From NCBI GenBank assembly GCA_934668875.1, contig CAKUON010000017.1:1-24777 (forward strand): DNA of 24,777 nucleotides, in the 5' to 3' direction. The notes under the pieces are model-generated. The model was not told where the DNA came from and ran no database searches. It was given only the letters and a program-made list of their open reading frames with translations. Of the stretch, positions 14,568 through 23,181 are shown piece by piece. The DNA comes from an uncultured Collinsella sp. (GTDB lineage: Bacteria; Actinomycetota; Coriobacteriia; Coriobacteriales; Coriobacteriaceae). A program made the translations under genes and the position numbers. Position 1 is the first letter of the stretch, and every line of letters begins with the position of its first letter.

Positions 14568-15368
14568 CTAAACAATCTGAAGGTTGATGACGGCAACGCA
14601 CACGAGCAGCAGCGCTACCGCCACCGCAGCAAACACATCCCCGCGGCCAAACGCAAGCGTATGCAGGCGCGTACGCCCTTGCTCCCCGTGATAGCAGCGC
14701 GCGTCCATAGCAGCAGAGAGCGTCTCAGCATGACGAAACACGCCCGTGAACAGCGGAATCGCCACGCTAGCAAGCATACGTACGCCGCCGAGCGGACCGC
14801 CCGTCACGCGAGCACCGCGACTTGCCTGCGCGTCCGCCGTCTGCTTCATCTCGGTGGCAAACTGCGGCATAAAGCGCAGCGCGATACCCATAATCATGCC
14901 GAGCTCGTGCGCGGGAAGTCCCACGCGTGCAAACGGCGCGAGCAGGCGCTCAAAGCCCGCGGTGAGGTCGAGCGTCGGTGTGGTGAGCGTAATAGCGCTC
15001 ATGCCGGCCATCATCAGGGTCAGGCGACACGCCATAAAGGCGGCAGAACGCAGTGAGCCCTCGCTTATCTGCAGAAAGCCGAGCTGCCACAGGATGCGCC
15101 CACTCTGATCGGTAAACAAGTTGAGCACCGCGACCACGACGACGATTGCCAGCAGCGGCGCCATCGACGACAGAACGCGACGAGCCGGCACCCGGGACAC
15201 GGCATAGATCAGCACGACGAAAATTGCGACAGGGGCCAGTCCGCGGAAGCCACTGACCGTGAGCGTCGTGATCAGAAACACAAAGCCCAAGAGCAACTTG
15301 GTTCGCGGGTCCAGGCGGTGGATTGCACTATCGCCGGGATAGTAGCTGCCAAACGAAAACGCCTCCAT
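14568..15368 (-). CDS. ecfT: ECF transporter transmembrane component EcfT
   Basis: The 266-residue membrane protein has about five to six hydrophobic segments (for example 25-40, 45-60, 68-84, 110-130, 245-262). It carries the two EcfT coupling motifs, ASRGA at 182-186 and DARCY at 222-226, on the cytoplasmic helices that contact the ATPases. It transmits ATP hydrolysis to toppling of the S component. Its ATG overlaps the ecfA stop by one base (TAATG), indicating translational coupling. The N-terminal AIHRLDPRTKLL is typical of the family. Confidence 0.93.
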   Translation of the reverse strand: MEAFSFGSYYPGDSAIHRLDPRTKLLLGFVFLITTLTVSGFRGLAPVAIFVVLIYAVSRVPARRVLSSMAPLLAIVVVVAVLNLFTDQSGRILWQLGFLQISEGSLRSAAFMACRLTLMMAGMSAITLTTPTLDLTAGFERLLAPFARVGLPAHELGMIMGIALRFMPQFATEMKQTADAQASRGARVTGGPLGGVRMLASVAIPLFTGVFRHAETLSAAMDARCYHGEQGRTRLHTLAFGRGDVFAAVAVALLLVCVAVINLQIV

Positions 15369-17272
15369 TAGCAGCCCTCCTCTCGCGCGACCGTCTTGGA
15401 TTTAGCAATGTCCGCGACGTTAGAAGGACCGTCTGAGCGACCGATCAGCAAATCTGCCAGCTCGTCGGCCAGCGACCCAACCGTATAGAGCCCGCCGCAA
15501 CGCAGCGGCACGCCCGCCTCCGCGAGCGCCAACGCCATGCGCTGAGCAGCAGGTACGCCCAAGCCGATCGACTTGAGCTCATCGGCATGTGCAAACACCT
15601 GCGCGGGGGTTCCCTCGGCAAACACCGCACCTTCGTTCATCACGACGATGCGGTCGCAGCAGTTGGCCAGGTCGTCCATACTATGCGAAACCATGACAAC
15701 GGTCAGGCCATCGCGGTGAAGTCGATCGATAAGCTCAAGGAAATCCCTGCGCGCAGCCGGATCGAGCCCCGCCATGGGTTCATCGAGCACCAGGACTTCG
15801 GGCTCCATGGCGAGCACACCGGCGAATGCCACACGCCGTTGCTGACCGCCCGAAAGCTCAAAGGGACTCTTGTCGCCGACCGTGGAAAGGTCGAGGCCCA
15901 CGCGCGAGAGCGACGACTCGACGCGACGGTCGACTTCATCTTGCGGCAAGCCAAGGTTGTGCGGGCCAAACGCCACGTCCTGCGTCACGGTTTCGGCAAA
16001 CAGCTGACGCTCGGGATATTGAAACACCACGCCGACCTTGGCCTTAACCGCGGCGGCGTCTTTCTTGTTTGACAGATCGAGCCCCAGCGCGCGAACGAAT
16101 CCCTCCTGGGGGCGAATCAAACCGTTGAGATGCTGGACCAGCGTCGACTTACCCGAACCGGTATGACCTGCTAAGCCCAGGAACTCGCCGCGACGCACCG
16201 TCAGAGATACATCGCGCAGCGCCCACGGGCTGCTGGGGTCGTTTCCCCAGAGAGCCTGTTTATTCGATTTGCCCGCAGTGGCCGAGCGCTTGCGCCATCG
16301 ACGGCGCTCGCGGGTACTCAGCGAGTAACTATGCGAGAGGTGCGAAATCTCGATGACGGGCTCCGACACGGCTGTCCCATCGGTTGCAGAGGAGGCGTTG
16401 TCGAGCACACGAGAATCGGATGCAGAAGGCCGCCCCGCGGCGTCTTCCCCACTCCGGTCGGCATATGTCTGCGCAATCTCGGCGACCATATCCGCCTCGC
16501 GCACCTGCGCATGAACGGGCACGCCCTTCGCACGAAGCGCCGTGCCCAAGCAGCACGACGCCGGCATATCCAGGTTGAGCTCCGCGAGCTCATCTGCCCG
16601 CGTCAGAATCTCCTCGGGCGTACCGAGCATGGCAACGCGCCCCGCCCGAAATACCGCGACACGATCGGCCTCGGCGGCCTCTTCCATAAAGTGCGTAATC
16701 ATCACGATGGTCATGCCGCGATCGTGCAACGCGCGGCAAGCCTTCATGAGGCCCTTGCGTCCACGCGGATCGAGCATCGAGGATGCCTCGTCCAAAATGA
16801 GCACGCGCGGCTCCATGGCAAGCACGCCAGCAAGCGCCACACGCTGCTTTTGGCCGCCCGAGAGCGCGTGGGTCTCGTGGCGCTCAAAGCCCACCAGGCC
16901 CACGGCCTTCAGCACCTCGCGCACACGCTGCGCAATCTGGGCCGATTCGACCCCAAGGTTTTCGGGGCCAAAGGCAACATCGTCCTCGACAAGCGTCGCC
17001 ACGAGCTGATCATCGGGATTCTGAAACACCATGCCCGCGGTCGAACGAATGTCGTAGACCAGCTCGGGGTCGGACGCATCCATCCCGTTAACGCGCACCG
17101 TGCCCGCATCGGGCTGCAGCAGCGCGTTCAGATGCTTGGCAAACGTCGACTTGCCCGACCCGTTGCCACCAAGAATGCAGAAAAACTCCCCGTCTTCGAT
17201 GTTCAGATCGACGCCGTCGAGTGCCGGTACGGCACCGTCATAGCTAAAGGAAACGCCCCGACACTCAATCAT
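15368..17272 (-). CDS. ecfA: ECF transporter ATPase, two fused EcfA domains
   Basis: One 634-residue ORF holds two complete ABC ATPase domains. Domain 1: Walker A GGNGSGKST at 35-43, Q-loop NPDDQ at 85-89, LSGGQ at 137-141, Walker B/D-loop DEASSMLDP at 161-169, switch His at 194. Domain 2: Walker A GHTGSGKST at 369-377, LSGGQ at 473-477, DEPMAGLDP at 497-505. They are joined by a low-complexity linker at about 271-305 plus a basic stretch (RERRRWRKR, 321-329). In many bacteria EcfA1 and EcfA2 are separate genes, so this is a natural fusion that forms the heterodimer in one chain. It overlaps ribU by 4 nt (ATGA) and ecfT by 1 nt, so the three genes form a tightly coupled unit. Confidence 0.94.
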   Translation of the reverse strand: MIECRGVSFSYDGAVPALDGVDLNIEDGEFFCILGGNGSGKSTFAKHLNALLQPDAGTVRVNGMDASDPELVYDIRSTAGMVFQNPDDQLVATLVEDDVAFGPENLGVESAQIAQRVREVLKAVGLVGFERHETHALSGGQKQRVALAGVLAMEPRVLILDEASSMLDPRGRKGLMKACRALHDRGMTIVMITHFMEEAAEADRVAVFRAGRVAMLGTPEEILTRADELAELNLDMPASCCLGTALRAKGVPVHAQVREADMVAEIAQTYADRSGEDAAGRPSASDSRVLDNASSATDGTAVSEPVIEISHLSHSYSLSTRERRRWRKRSATAGKSNKQALWGNDPSSPWALRDVSLTVRRGEFLGLAGHTGSGKSTLVQHLNGLIRPQEGFVRALGLDLSNKKDAAAVKAKVGVVFQYPERQLFAETVTQDVAFGPHNLGLPQDEVDRRVESSLSRVGLDLSTVGDKSPFELSGGQQRRVAFAGVLAMEPEVLVLDEPMAGLDPAARRDFLELIDRLHRDGLTVVMVSHSMDDLANCCDRIVVMNEGAVFAEGTPAQVFAHADELKSIGLGVPAAQRMALALAEAGVPLRCGGLYTVGSLADELADLLIGRSDGPSNVADIAKSKTVAREEGC

Positions 17273-17859
17273 GCGCGGCCTTTGACCTGGTCCTTCTTGG
17301 GCGTGATGAGATTAGAGACCGCCTTGTACACCGCCAGCGTCAACACCGAGTTAAGGACGGTCTTGATAAGGTTGAACGGCAGCACGGCAGGAATCATAAG
17401 TGGCAGGATCACGTCGACCGAGCCATACCAGAACCACACGCCAATGGTCAGATTTGCAACCATAGACAGCGCCGTAGCGGCAATAACGCCAAGCACCAGA
17501 CCAATCACGGCACCCTTGTAGGTGTGCATCTTCTGGTAGACGATAGCCGCGGGCAGAATATAGCCCAGCGTGGCCACCAGGTTCATAAGCGCACCGACCC
17601 AGTCGCCCGTGGTAAGTGCATGGATGACGATCGCCATAGCGGCAACAGCAGTACCGGCGCCAGGGCCATACGCAAATCCGCACACCATCGCCGGCACCAG
17701 CGACGGGTCATACGTCAAAAACGGCGCCGAAGGAAGGATGGGCAGCTGCACATACATAAAGAGCGCGCCCAAGGCGCACATCAACGCCATGGTAACGAGC
17801 TGTTTGGTGCTCCACCTATTCGTGTTCTCAAAATGGATATGCTGCGACTGTTCAGACAT
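17269..17859 (-). CDS. ribU: Riboflavin-specific ECF S component RibU
   Basis: The 196-residue membrane protein has about six hydrophobic segments and the S-component features YDPSLVPAMVCGFAYGPGAG (50-69), a NLVATLGYILPA segment and NLIKTVLNS (163-171). The YDPS...GF-GP pattern is that of RibU. The FMN riboswitch directly upstream independently supports riboflavin as substrate. Start choice: an in-frame ATG at 17880 lies within the 3' strand of the riboswitch aptamer and would be wrong. The ATG at 17859 has AGGTGA at 17864-17869. RibU is often a stand-alone group II S component that borrows a shared EcfAA'T module; here the module is encoded with it. Confidence 0.88.
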   Translation of the reverse strand: MSEQSQHIHFENTNRWSTKQLVTMALMCALGALFMYVQLPILPSAPFLTYDPSLVPAMVCGFAYGPGAGTAVAAMAIVIHALTTGDWVGALMNLVATLGYILPAAIVYQKMHTYKGAVIGLVLGVIAATALSMVANLTIGVWFWYGSVDVILPLMIPAVLPFNLIKTVLNSVLTLAVYKAVSNLITPKKDQVKGRA

Positions 17860-17876
17860 AAGATCACCTGCCTCTT

Positions 17877-18052
17877 TCATCCGGACTCTAACCGTTGGTA
17901 CTGGGATCTCACCAGTTCAGCCGGCATGCGAACCAACGCACACACGGGTCGCGGACTCATCGGCCCGGCCGCAGGCACCTCGCCTGCGCCACGGCGCCCC
18001 TTTGGCACCGTCCGATTTACCGCCAGTGGGGAATTCCACCCCGCCCTGAAAC
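17877..18052 (-). promoter_or_regulatory. FMN riboswitch (RFN element)
   Basis: Reading the minus strand, the RFN consensus is followed closely. It starts with AGGGCGGGGTGGAATTCCCC and ACTGGCGGTAAATCGG. Next come a variable GC-rich arm and GATGAGTCCGCGACCCG. The 3' half has CTGAACTGGTGAGATCCCAG and ends ACGGTTAGAGTCCGGATG. The 3' strand ends only about 20 nt before the ribU ATG, and the Shine-Dalgarno sequence AGGTGA (17864-17869) follows at once. No U-tract terminator lies between aptamer and start codon, so translational control is more likely than transcription termination (inference). FMN binding should lower ribU expression and, by coupling, that of ecfA and ecfT. Confidence 0.95.
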
Positions 18053-18062
18053 AGCAATTGCA

Positions 18063-18090
18063 AGTGTAGCATGAGCAATCGTTCGCGCAA
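18063..18090 (-). promoter_or_regulatory. Promoter of the riboflavin-uptake operon
   Basis: Minus-strand -35 TTGCGC (18085-18090), 16-nt spacer and extended -10 TGCTACACT (-10 hexamer 18063-18068). The predicted start, near 18056, falls just before the riboswitch aptamer, as it should. The same -35 hexamer is used in the murE promoter candidate. Confidence 0.65.
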
Positions 18091-18256
18091 GTATGCCGAG
18101 GGTAATTTGTGGCGGGGATCAGTTGCCGCAACAACCACGTTCCCCACCCATCCCAAAGTAACGCGCCTTTCGCGCAAAGCGCGAAACAGCGAAGGGGGCA
18201 CGTATCCCCATCAACCACGTCCTTCTCCGCCCGCCGACCTCAAGGCCGTAAACGCA
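18091..18256. other. Intergenic stretch with a small hairpin
   Basis: No credible ORF. One perfect hairpin, TTTCGCGC-AAA-GCGCGAAA (18168-18186), without a T tail. It lies between the riboflavin operon promoter and the large palindrome downstream of groEL. Nothing else recognised. Confidence 0.5.
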
Positions 18257-18400
18257 GGGAATCCGGGGGCGGGACGGGGTTTCTCTCCGGAATATTCCGC
18301 AGGACGCAAAGAGGCTCCGCAGCGCGAAGCGCGATGCGGAGCCTCTTTGCATGTCCGAGGACGTTCTGGGGAGACACCCCCGTCCCGCCCCCGGATTCCC
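18257..18400. repeat. 144-nt nested GC-rich palindrome downstream of groEL
   Basis: The outer arms are a perfect 23-bp inverted repeat (18257-18279 and 18378-18400; GGGAATCCGGGGGCGGGACG and onward). Inside is a perfect 16-bp inverted repeat (18306-18321 and 18335-18350; GCAAAGAGGCTCCGCA and complement) with a 13-nt loop. Between the arms are a 12-bp palindrome CGGAATATTCCG (18288-18299) and GGAC/GTCC pairs that extend the inner stem. On the minus strand the inner hairpin ends CCTCTTTGC, a weak terminator tail. It begins about 26 nt after the groEL stop. The likely minimum role is a groEL terminator or 3' mRNA barrier. The outer arms are far larger than needed for that. Confidence 0.85.
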
Positions 18401-18426
18401 GGTGGGAGTTCTAGACCTTGTCGGCC

Positions 18427-20142
<1,716 letters not shown>

Positions 20143-20160
20143 TCAGAGATTCTGGCGAGA

Positions 20161-20454
20161 CTAGGCCTCGACGACGGCGTAGATGTCGTCGGCGCGCATC
20201 AGCAGATACTTCTCGCCGTCGACCTTGACCTCGTTGCCACCGAACTTACCGTAGATGACAACGTCACCGACCTTGACGTCCATGGGGATGCGCTCACCCT
20301 TGTCGTTGACCTTGCCGGCGCCAACGGCAACGATGGTGCCGCGCTGCGGCTTCTCCTGAGCGTTGCTGGCGATATACAGACCAGAAGCGGTCTTCTGCTC
20401 GGCCTCGTCGGGCTTGACCAGAACACGATCTGCAAGCGGCTTCAAAGACGACAT
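20161..20454 (-). CDS. groES: 10-kDa co-chaperonin GroES
   Basis: The 97-residue co-chaperonin caps the GroEL barrel. It has the typical N-terminus LKPLADRVLVKPDEAE, the mobile-loop region QKTASGLYIAS, the GTIVAVGAGK strand, VGDVVIYGKFGGNEV and the terminal YLLMRADDIYAVVE. ATG 20454 has a strong AGGAGGAG Shine-Dalgarno sequence. It is the first gene of groES-groEL. Confidence 0.98.
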   Translation of the reverse strand: MSSLKPLADRVLVKPDEAEQKTASGLYIASNAQEKPQRGTIVAVGAGKVNDKGERIPMDVKVGDVVIYGKFGGNEVKVDGEKYLLMRADDIYAVVEA

Positions 20455-20482
20455 GCTTGTCTCCTCCTTTTTGGGCCGCGCG

Positions 20483-20491
20483 GTTATACCA
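20483..20491 (-). promoter_or_regulatory. Candidate extended -10 promoter of groESL
   Basis: TGGTATAAC on the minus strand (TG-N-TATAAC), predicted start near 20476, with a short leader before groES. The -35 position is poor. A second candidate lies further upstream: -35 TTGTAT (20550-20555), 17-nt spacer, -10 TACCAT (20527-20532). GGTTATAC occurs twice on the plus strand here (20482-20489, 20546-20553). Neither promoter is proven. Confidence 0.4.
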
Positions 20492-20591
20492 CGCGAATTA
20501 ACCCTTTTTGTTTGCGTACGCGTTGAATGGTACCCACGAATGGCGGGTTATACAACACGGAGTCAAAAAATCTTATTTTTTGGCACTTAGA

Positions 20592-20802
20592 TTTTCTGAA
20601 TGCCGGGGGATAACTTAGCAGTGGCTCCCGTGTGGCTGCGGAGGGGCGGGGCATAAGGTTTCCTGCTCGGGCAGTCCTGCTCGCACGAAGGCCACATTAA
20701 GTGGCCTTCGGCTCGTGCGGAACTCGCGATAAACCTTATGCCCCGCCCCGCCGGAGCCACACGGGAGGCAGGTTAACTAATTCGGGCCCGGCATTCAGAA
20801 AA
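20592..20802. repeat. 211-nt giant nested palindrome upstream of groESL
   Basis: There are three nested arm pairs. The outer is a 16-bp perfect pair (20592-20607 with 20787-20802; TTTTCTGAATGCCGGG). The middle is 37 bp with two mismatches (20625-20661 with 20731-20767, containing GGGGCGGGGCATAAGGTTT). The inner is a 10-bp perfect pair (20686-20695 with 20701-20710, CGAAGGCCAC) around the loop ATTAA. Both strands could fold almost completely. No ORF is convincing and no clear T-tail follows. It sits between the groESL promoter region and another inverted-repeat region. Confidence 0.85.
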
Positions 20803-21308
20803 GTCAGTGCAGCAAAATGGCGATGCGGATAGCGACATGTGCATGGTTTTCGTTGCGCGCACGGGTCCCCTGGGGAGCACCGTGCATTTTTGGGAGTATT
20901 CAGCAGACTAGGACGGCTGCATACGTGCCGGACACACCATATTGGTTCCAAGGACGCCTTCGGCCGGCGATTTTGGTCGACAGGCAAACCCCGTCAGGAC
21001 AGAAAGGCATGCCTCGCGCCGCACCGGAGCACAAAATGACGTCAATCTCTGCAACGTTACCCAACCGCAGCGGCACCGACGGGGCATGCGGTGCTGAATA
21101 CTCCGTTTTTTGCACGGCGCGGGCGGGGGTACATCAGGATCAGAAAGAACATCCCAGCCTTTTTATGCAATTCGTAATGGAAAGTATGCAAAACACCTAG
21201 AGATAGCATTGCTGCTGTCCAAATTGAGCGCGCGGGGAAGCGGCGCCTCCGCCCCGCGCCCAGATCAAGCAGGGCGGGAACGCTCCTAACGAACCCCCAT
21301 TGGCAAAC
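20803..21308. other. Gene-free stretch rich in inverted repeats
   Basis: About 500 bp with no ORF of family-like composition. It holds a long-range inverted repeat (CCGTGCA 20880-20886 with TGCACGG 21111-21117; GGAGTATTCAGCA 20893-20905 with its complement 21092-21104, separated by a 6x6 mismatch). It also has a local nested hairpin at 20859-20885 (GCACGG...CCGTGC around TCCCC-T-GGGGA), the palindrome AGGCATGCCT near 21005-21014, and a hairpin GCGCGGGG/CCCCGCGC near 21231-21260. I could not match it to RNase P RNA, tmRNA, SRP RNA or a known riboswitch. Confidence 0.55.
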
Positions 21309-21356
21309 AAACGCGGCTCGAGCGCCATCCCAAAATAAGCTGCCCGAGCCGCGTTT
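21301..21356 (-). terminator. Intrinsic terminator of the YtcJ-like amidohydrolase gene
   Basis: AAACGCGGCTCG (21309-21320) pairs perfectly over 12 bp with CGAGCCGCGTTT (21345-21356), loop 24 nt. On the minus strand the stem ends in TTTGTTTG. It lies 19 nt after the gene's stop codon. Confidence 0.8.
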
Positions 21357-21375
21357 AACGGTAAGACATGAATAC

Positions 21376-23025
21376 TTAGCGCTCGTAGATTAGGTTGCCT
21401 GCCAGGTAGGTGGCCTGAACCTTGGTGGCTTGGAGTTCTTGGGGGTCGATGGTGAGCGGGTTTTGGTCTAGGACTACCAGATCGGCGTATTTGCCGGGTT
21501 CCAGGCTGCCGAGGTTTTGCTCGTCGCCCGCTGCATAGGCGCTGCCCAGGGTGTAGTTGCGCAGAGCCGTTGCCGCATCGATGCGCTCGCTCGGCAACCA
21601 GCCGCCCTCGGGCCAGTGGCTTTTGGGGTCTTGGCGCGTGATAGCCGTGTAGAGTACGTTCATGCTGGTAACGGCCGTGATGGGGCTATCGGTGCCGAAG
21701 GCTTGGCGGATGCCGCGCTGCTTATAGGTCGCAAACGGCCACATGATGCGGCTGCGTTCCAGGCCCAGGTCGCGCTCCGGACCACCCGGGTCGAGTGTGA
21801 TATGGCAGGGCTGGCTCGAGGCAATGACGTTGAGTTTGCGCAGACGATCGATGTCCTCGGGCAGCAAATTCTCCAGATGCTCAAGCGTGTTATGACCGTG
21901 CGGGGGCAGACCGTAGAGCTCTGCCGCCTCCTCAAAGATATCGAGTGCGGCATGGATGGCGCCGTCGCCGATGACGTGGATGCGCACGGCATGGCCGCGC
22001 TCCGCCGCCGCAAGGACCAGTTTGCGCATACGCTCGGCAGGAACCGTCAGGCGGCCCTGGTCGCCAGGGAAACGCGGATTGGTGTAGGGCTCGGTGAGAT
22101 ACGCCGTGTGTTCACTCGACACACCGTCGAAAAACTGTTTGAAGCCCGGCGCCGAGAGCAGTGCGTTGTTGGCATAGCGTGCCTGCAGCTCTTCCAGGCG
22201 CGATTGGTCGTCCAGCAGCGTGGGGAATAGATGGGCACGGATGCCCAGCTTGCCGGCTGCCTGTAGCTTGTCATAGACGTCGTCGCGGATAAAGTCGCAG
22301 CCCGGCATGGGCATGAGTGACATATCGCAAATCGAGGTGATGCCCTGCTCAGCCATGCGTTTCATCTGGTCGGCGTAAGCGCTCGCAATGCGGTCCTCGC
22401 CCAACCACTCAAGACAGCGCGGCAGCAGCTGCATGGCGGCCGCCTCGTGGGCAATACCCGTGAGCTCGCCGTTTGCATCCTTATCGTAGCTGCCACCCGC
22501 CGGAGGCTCACTATCGCGCGTGACGCCAAGCGCTTCGAGCGCGCGGCTGTTAAGCCACAGCGTGTGCCCGTCGCCCGAATACATAACGCAGGGGCGATCG
22601 GGGAAGGCGGCGTCGAGGGAGGCCTTGGTGGGGTGCTCAGGCGGATCCCAGCGGTAATCGCGCCAGCCCTGGGTCACGACCCAGGCGTCATCGGGCAGAC
22701 CTTGGGAAAACTCGAGCGCATGCTGCACCAATGCCGCCTCGGACGTACCCATATCCATGAGCATGTAGGGCGAGGAGCCGACCGAAGTATGGAAGAAATG
22801 CAGGTGCGCATCGTGGAAACCGGGGCAAACAAACTGCTCGCCGTAATCGATAACCGGCGTGGCGGCGGGAGCGACGGCAATCACGTCATCGGGCTTGCCG
22901 ACTGCGACGATACGGTCGCCCGCAATGGCAATCGCCAGCTCACGGGCGGTATCGATGCCATCACGGGCGGTAAAAACGTTCTTGGAGCGGATAATCCGAT
23001 CGATATGCTGCATGGGCATCCCCAT
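21376..23025 (-). CDS. Metal-dependent amidohydrolase, YtcJ-like (amidohydrolase 3 family)
   Basis: The 549-residue TIM-barrel hydrolase has the metal-binding CPGFHDAHLH (HxH at 71-76 region), a lysine in FKQFFDG (about 296), His in HVIGDGAI (350) and LEHLE (383), and the metal Asp in FGTDSPITAV (446). A C-terminal LGSLEPGKYADLVVLDQNP returns to the small beta domain typical of the superfamily. The family resembles YtcJ/N-substituted formamide deformylases; the substrate is unknown. Start: the open frame continues far upstream over the divergent gene, but only as its antisense shadow. ATGs at 23025, 23019 and 23013 are possible. I use 23025, though none has a clear Shine-Dalgarno sequence. 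It is transcribed divergently from the M20 gene and closed by the terminator at 21301-21356. Confidence 0.85.
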   Translation of the reverse strand: MGMPMQHIDRIIRSKNVFTARDGIDTARELAIAIAGDRIVAVGKPDDVIAVAPAATPVIDYGEQFVCPGFHDAHLHFFHTSVGSSPYMLMDMGTSEAALVQHALEFSQGLPDDAWVVTQGWRDYRWDPPEHPTKASLDAAFPDRPCVMYSGDGHTLWLNSRALEALGVTRDSEPPAGGSYDKDANGELTGIAHEAAAMQLLPRCLEWLGEDRIASAYADQMKRMAEQGITSICDMSLMPMPGCDFIRDDVYDKLQAAGKLGIRAHLFPTLLDDQSRLEELQARYANNALLSAPGFKQFFDGVSSEHTAYLTEPYTNPRFPGDQGRLTVPAERMRKLVLAAAERGHAVRIHVIGDGAIHAALDIFEEAAELYGLPPHGHNTLEHLENLLPEDIDRLRKLNVIASSQPCHITLDPGGPERDLGLERSRIMWPFATYKQRGIRQAFGTDSPITAVTSMNVLYTAITRQDPKSHWPEGGWLPSERIDAATALRNYTLGSAYAAGDEQNLGSLEPGKYADLVVLDQNPLTIDPQELQATKVQATYLAGNLIYER

Positions 23026-23089
23026 CTCTGGCAGGTAATTCAACACCCCCGAGTGTACTCCCCCACTCTTGCTACAAAACCCCAAGCGG

Positions 23090-23130
23090 CAAACGGCAAC
23101 TTTGCCACGCCAAGTGGCAGGTGGCATACT
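23090..23130 (+). promoter_or_regulatory. Candidate promoter with overlapping palindromes for the M20 gene
   Basis: -35 TTGCCA (23102-23107), 17-nt spacer, -10 CATACT (23125-23130). The -35 is embedded in two overlapping inverted repeats, GGCAA-CT-TTGCC (about 23095-23106) and TGCCAC-GCCAA-GTGGCA (23103-23119), a plausible repressor site between the two divergent genes. An alternative, weaker promoter (TTGGAT, 18 nt, GATAAA) lies just downstream. Confidence 0.45.
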
Positions 23131-23181
23131 TGGATAAGCCTGTACGATTTTGCGATAAAACCAGCAAGGAGCAAATCGACT

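Noticed and set aside
17860..17880. Upstream ATG (17880) as ribU start
   Set aside because: It falls in the final conserved bases of the FMN aptamer. The ATG at 17859 has the Shine-Dalgarno sequence.
20817..21200. A 127-residue plus-strand open frame in the groES upstream gap
   Set aside because: No ribosome binding site, no family resemblance, and it lies across inverted repeats.
20803..21300. RNase P RNA, tmRNA or SRP RNA in the long gap
   Set aside because: I looked for their conserved core strings (for example the GAGGAAAGTCC of RNase P, the GGGG-TTCGACG start of tmRNA, the SRP tetraloop helix) and did not find them.
22447..23181. 5' extension of the M20 open frame upstream of 23182
   Set aside because: It is antisense to the YtcJ-like gene, and the ATG at 23182 has a Shine-Dalgarno sequence and starts the recognisable protein.
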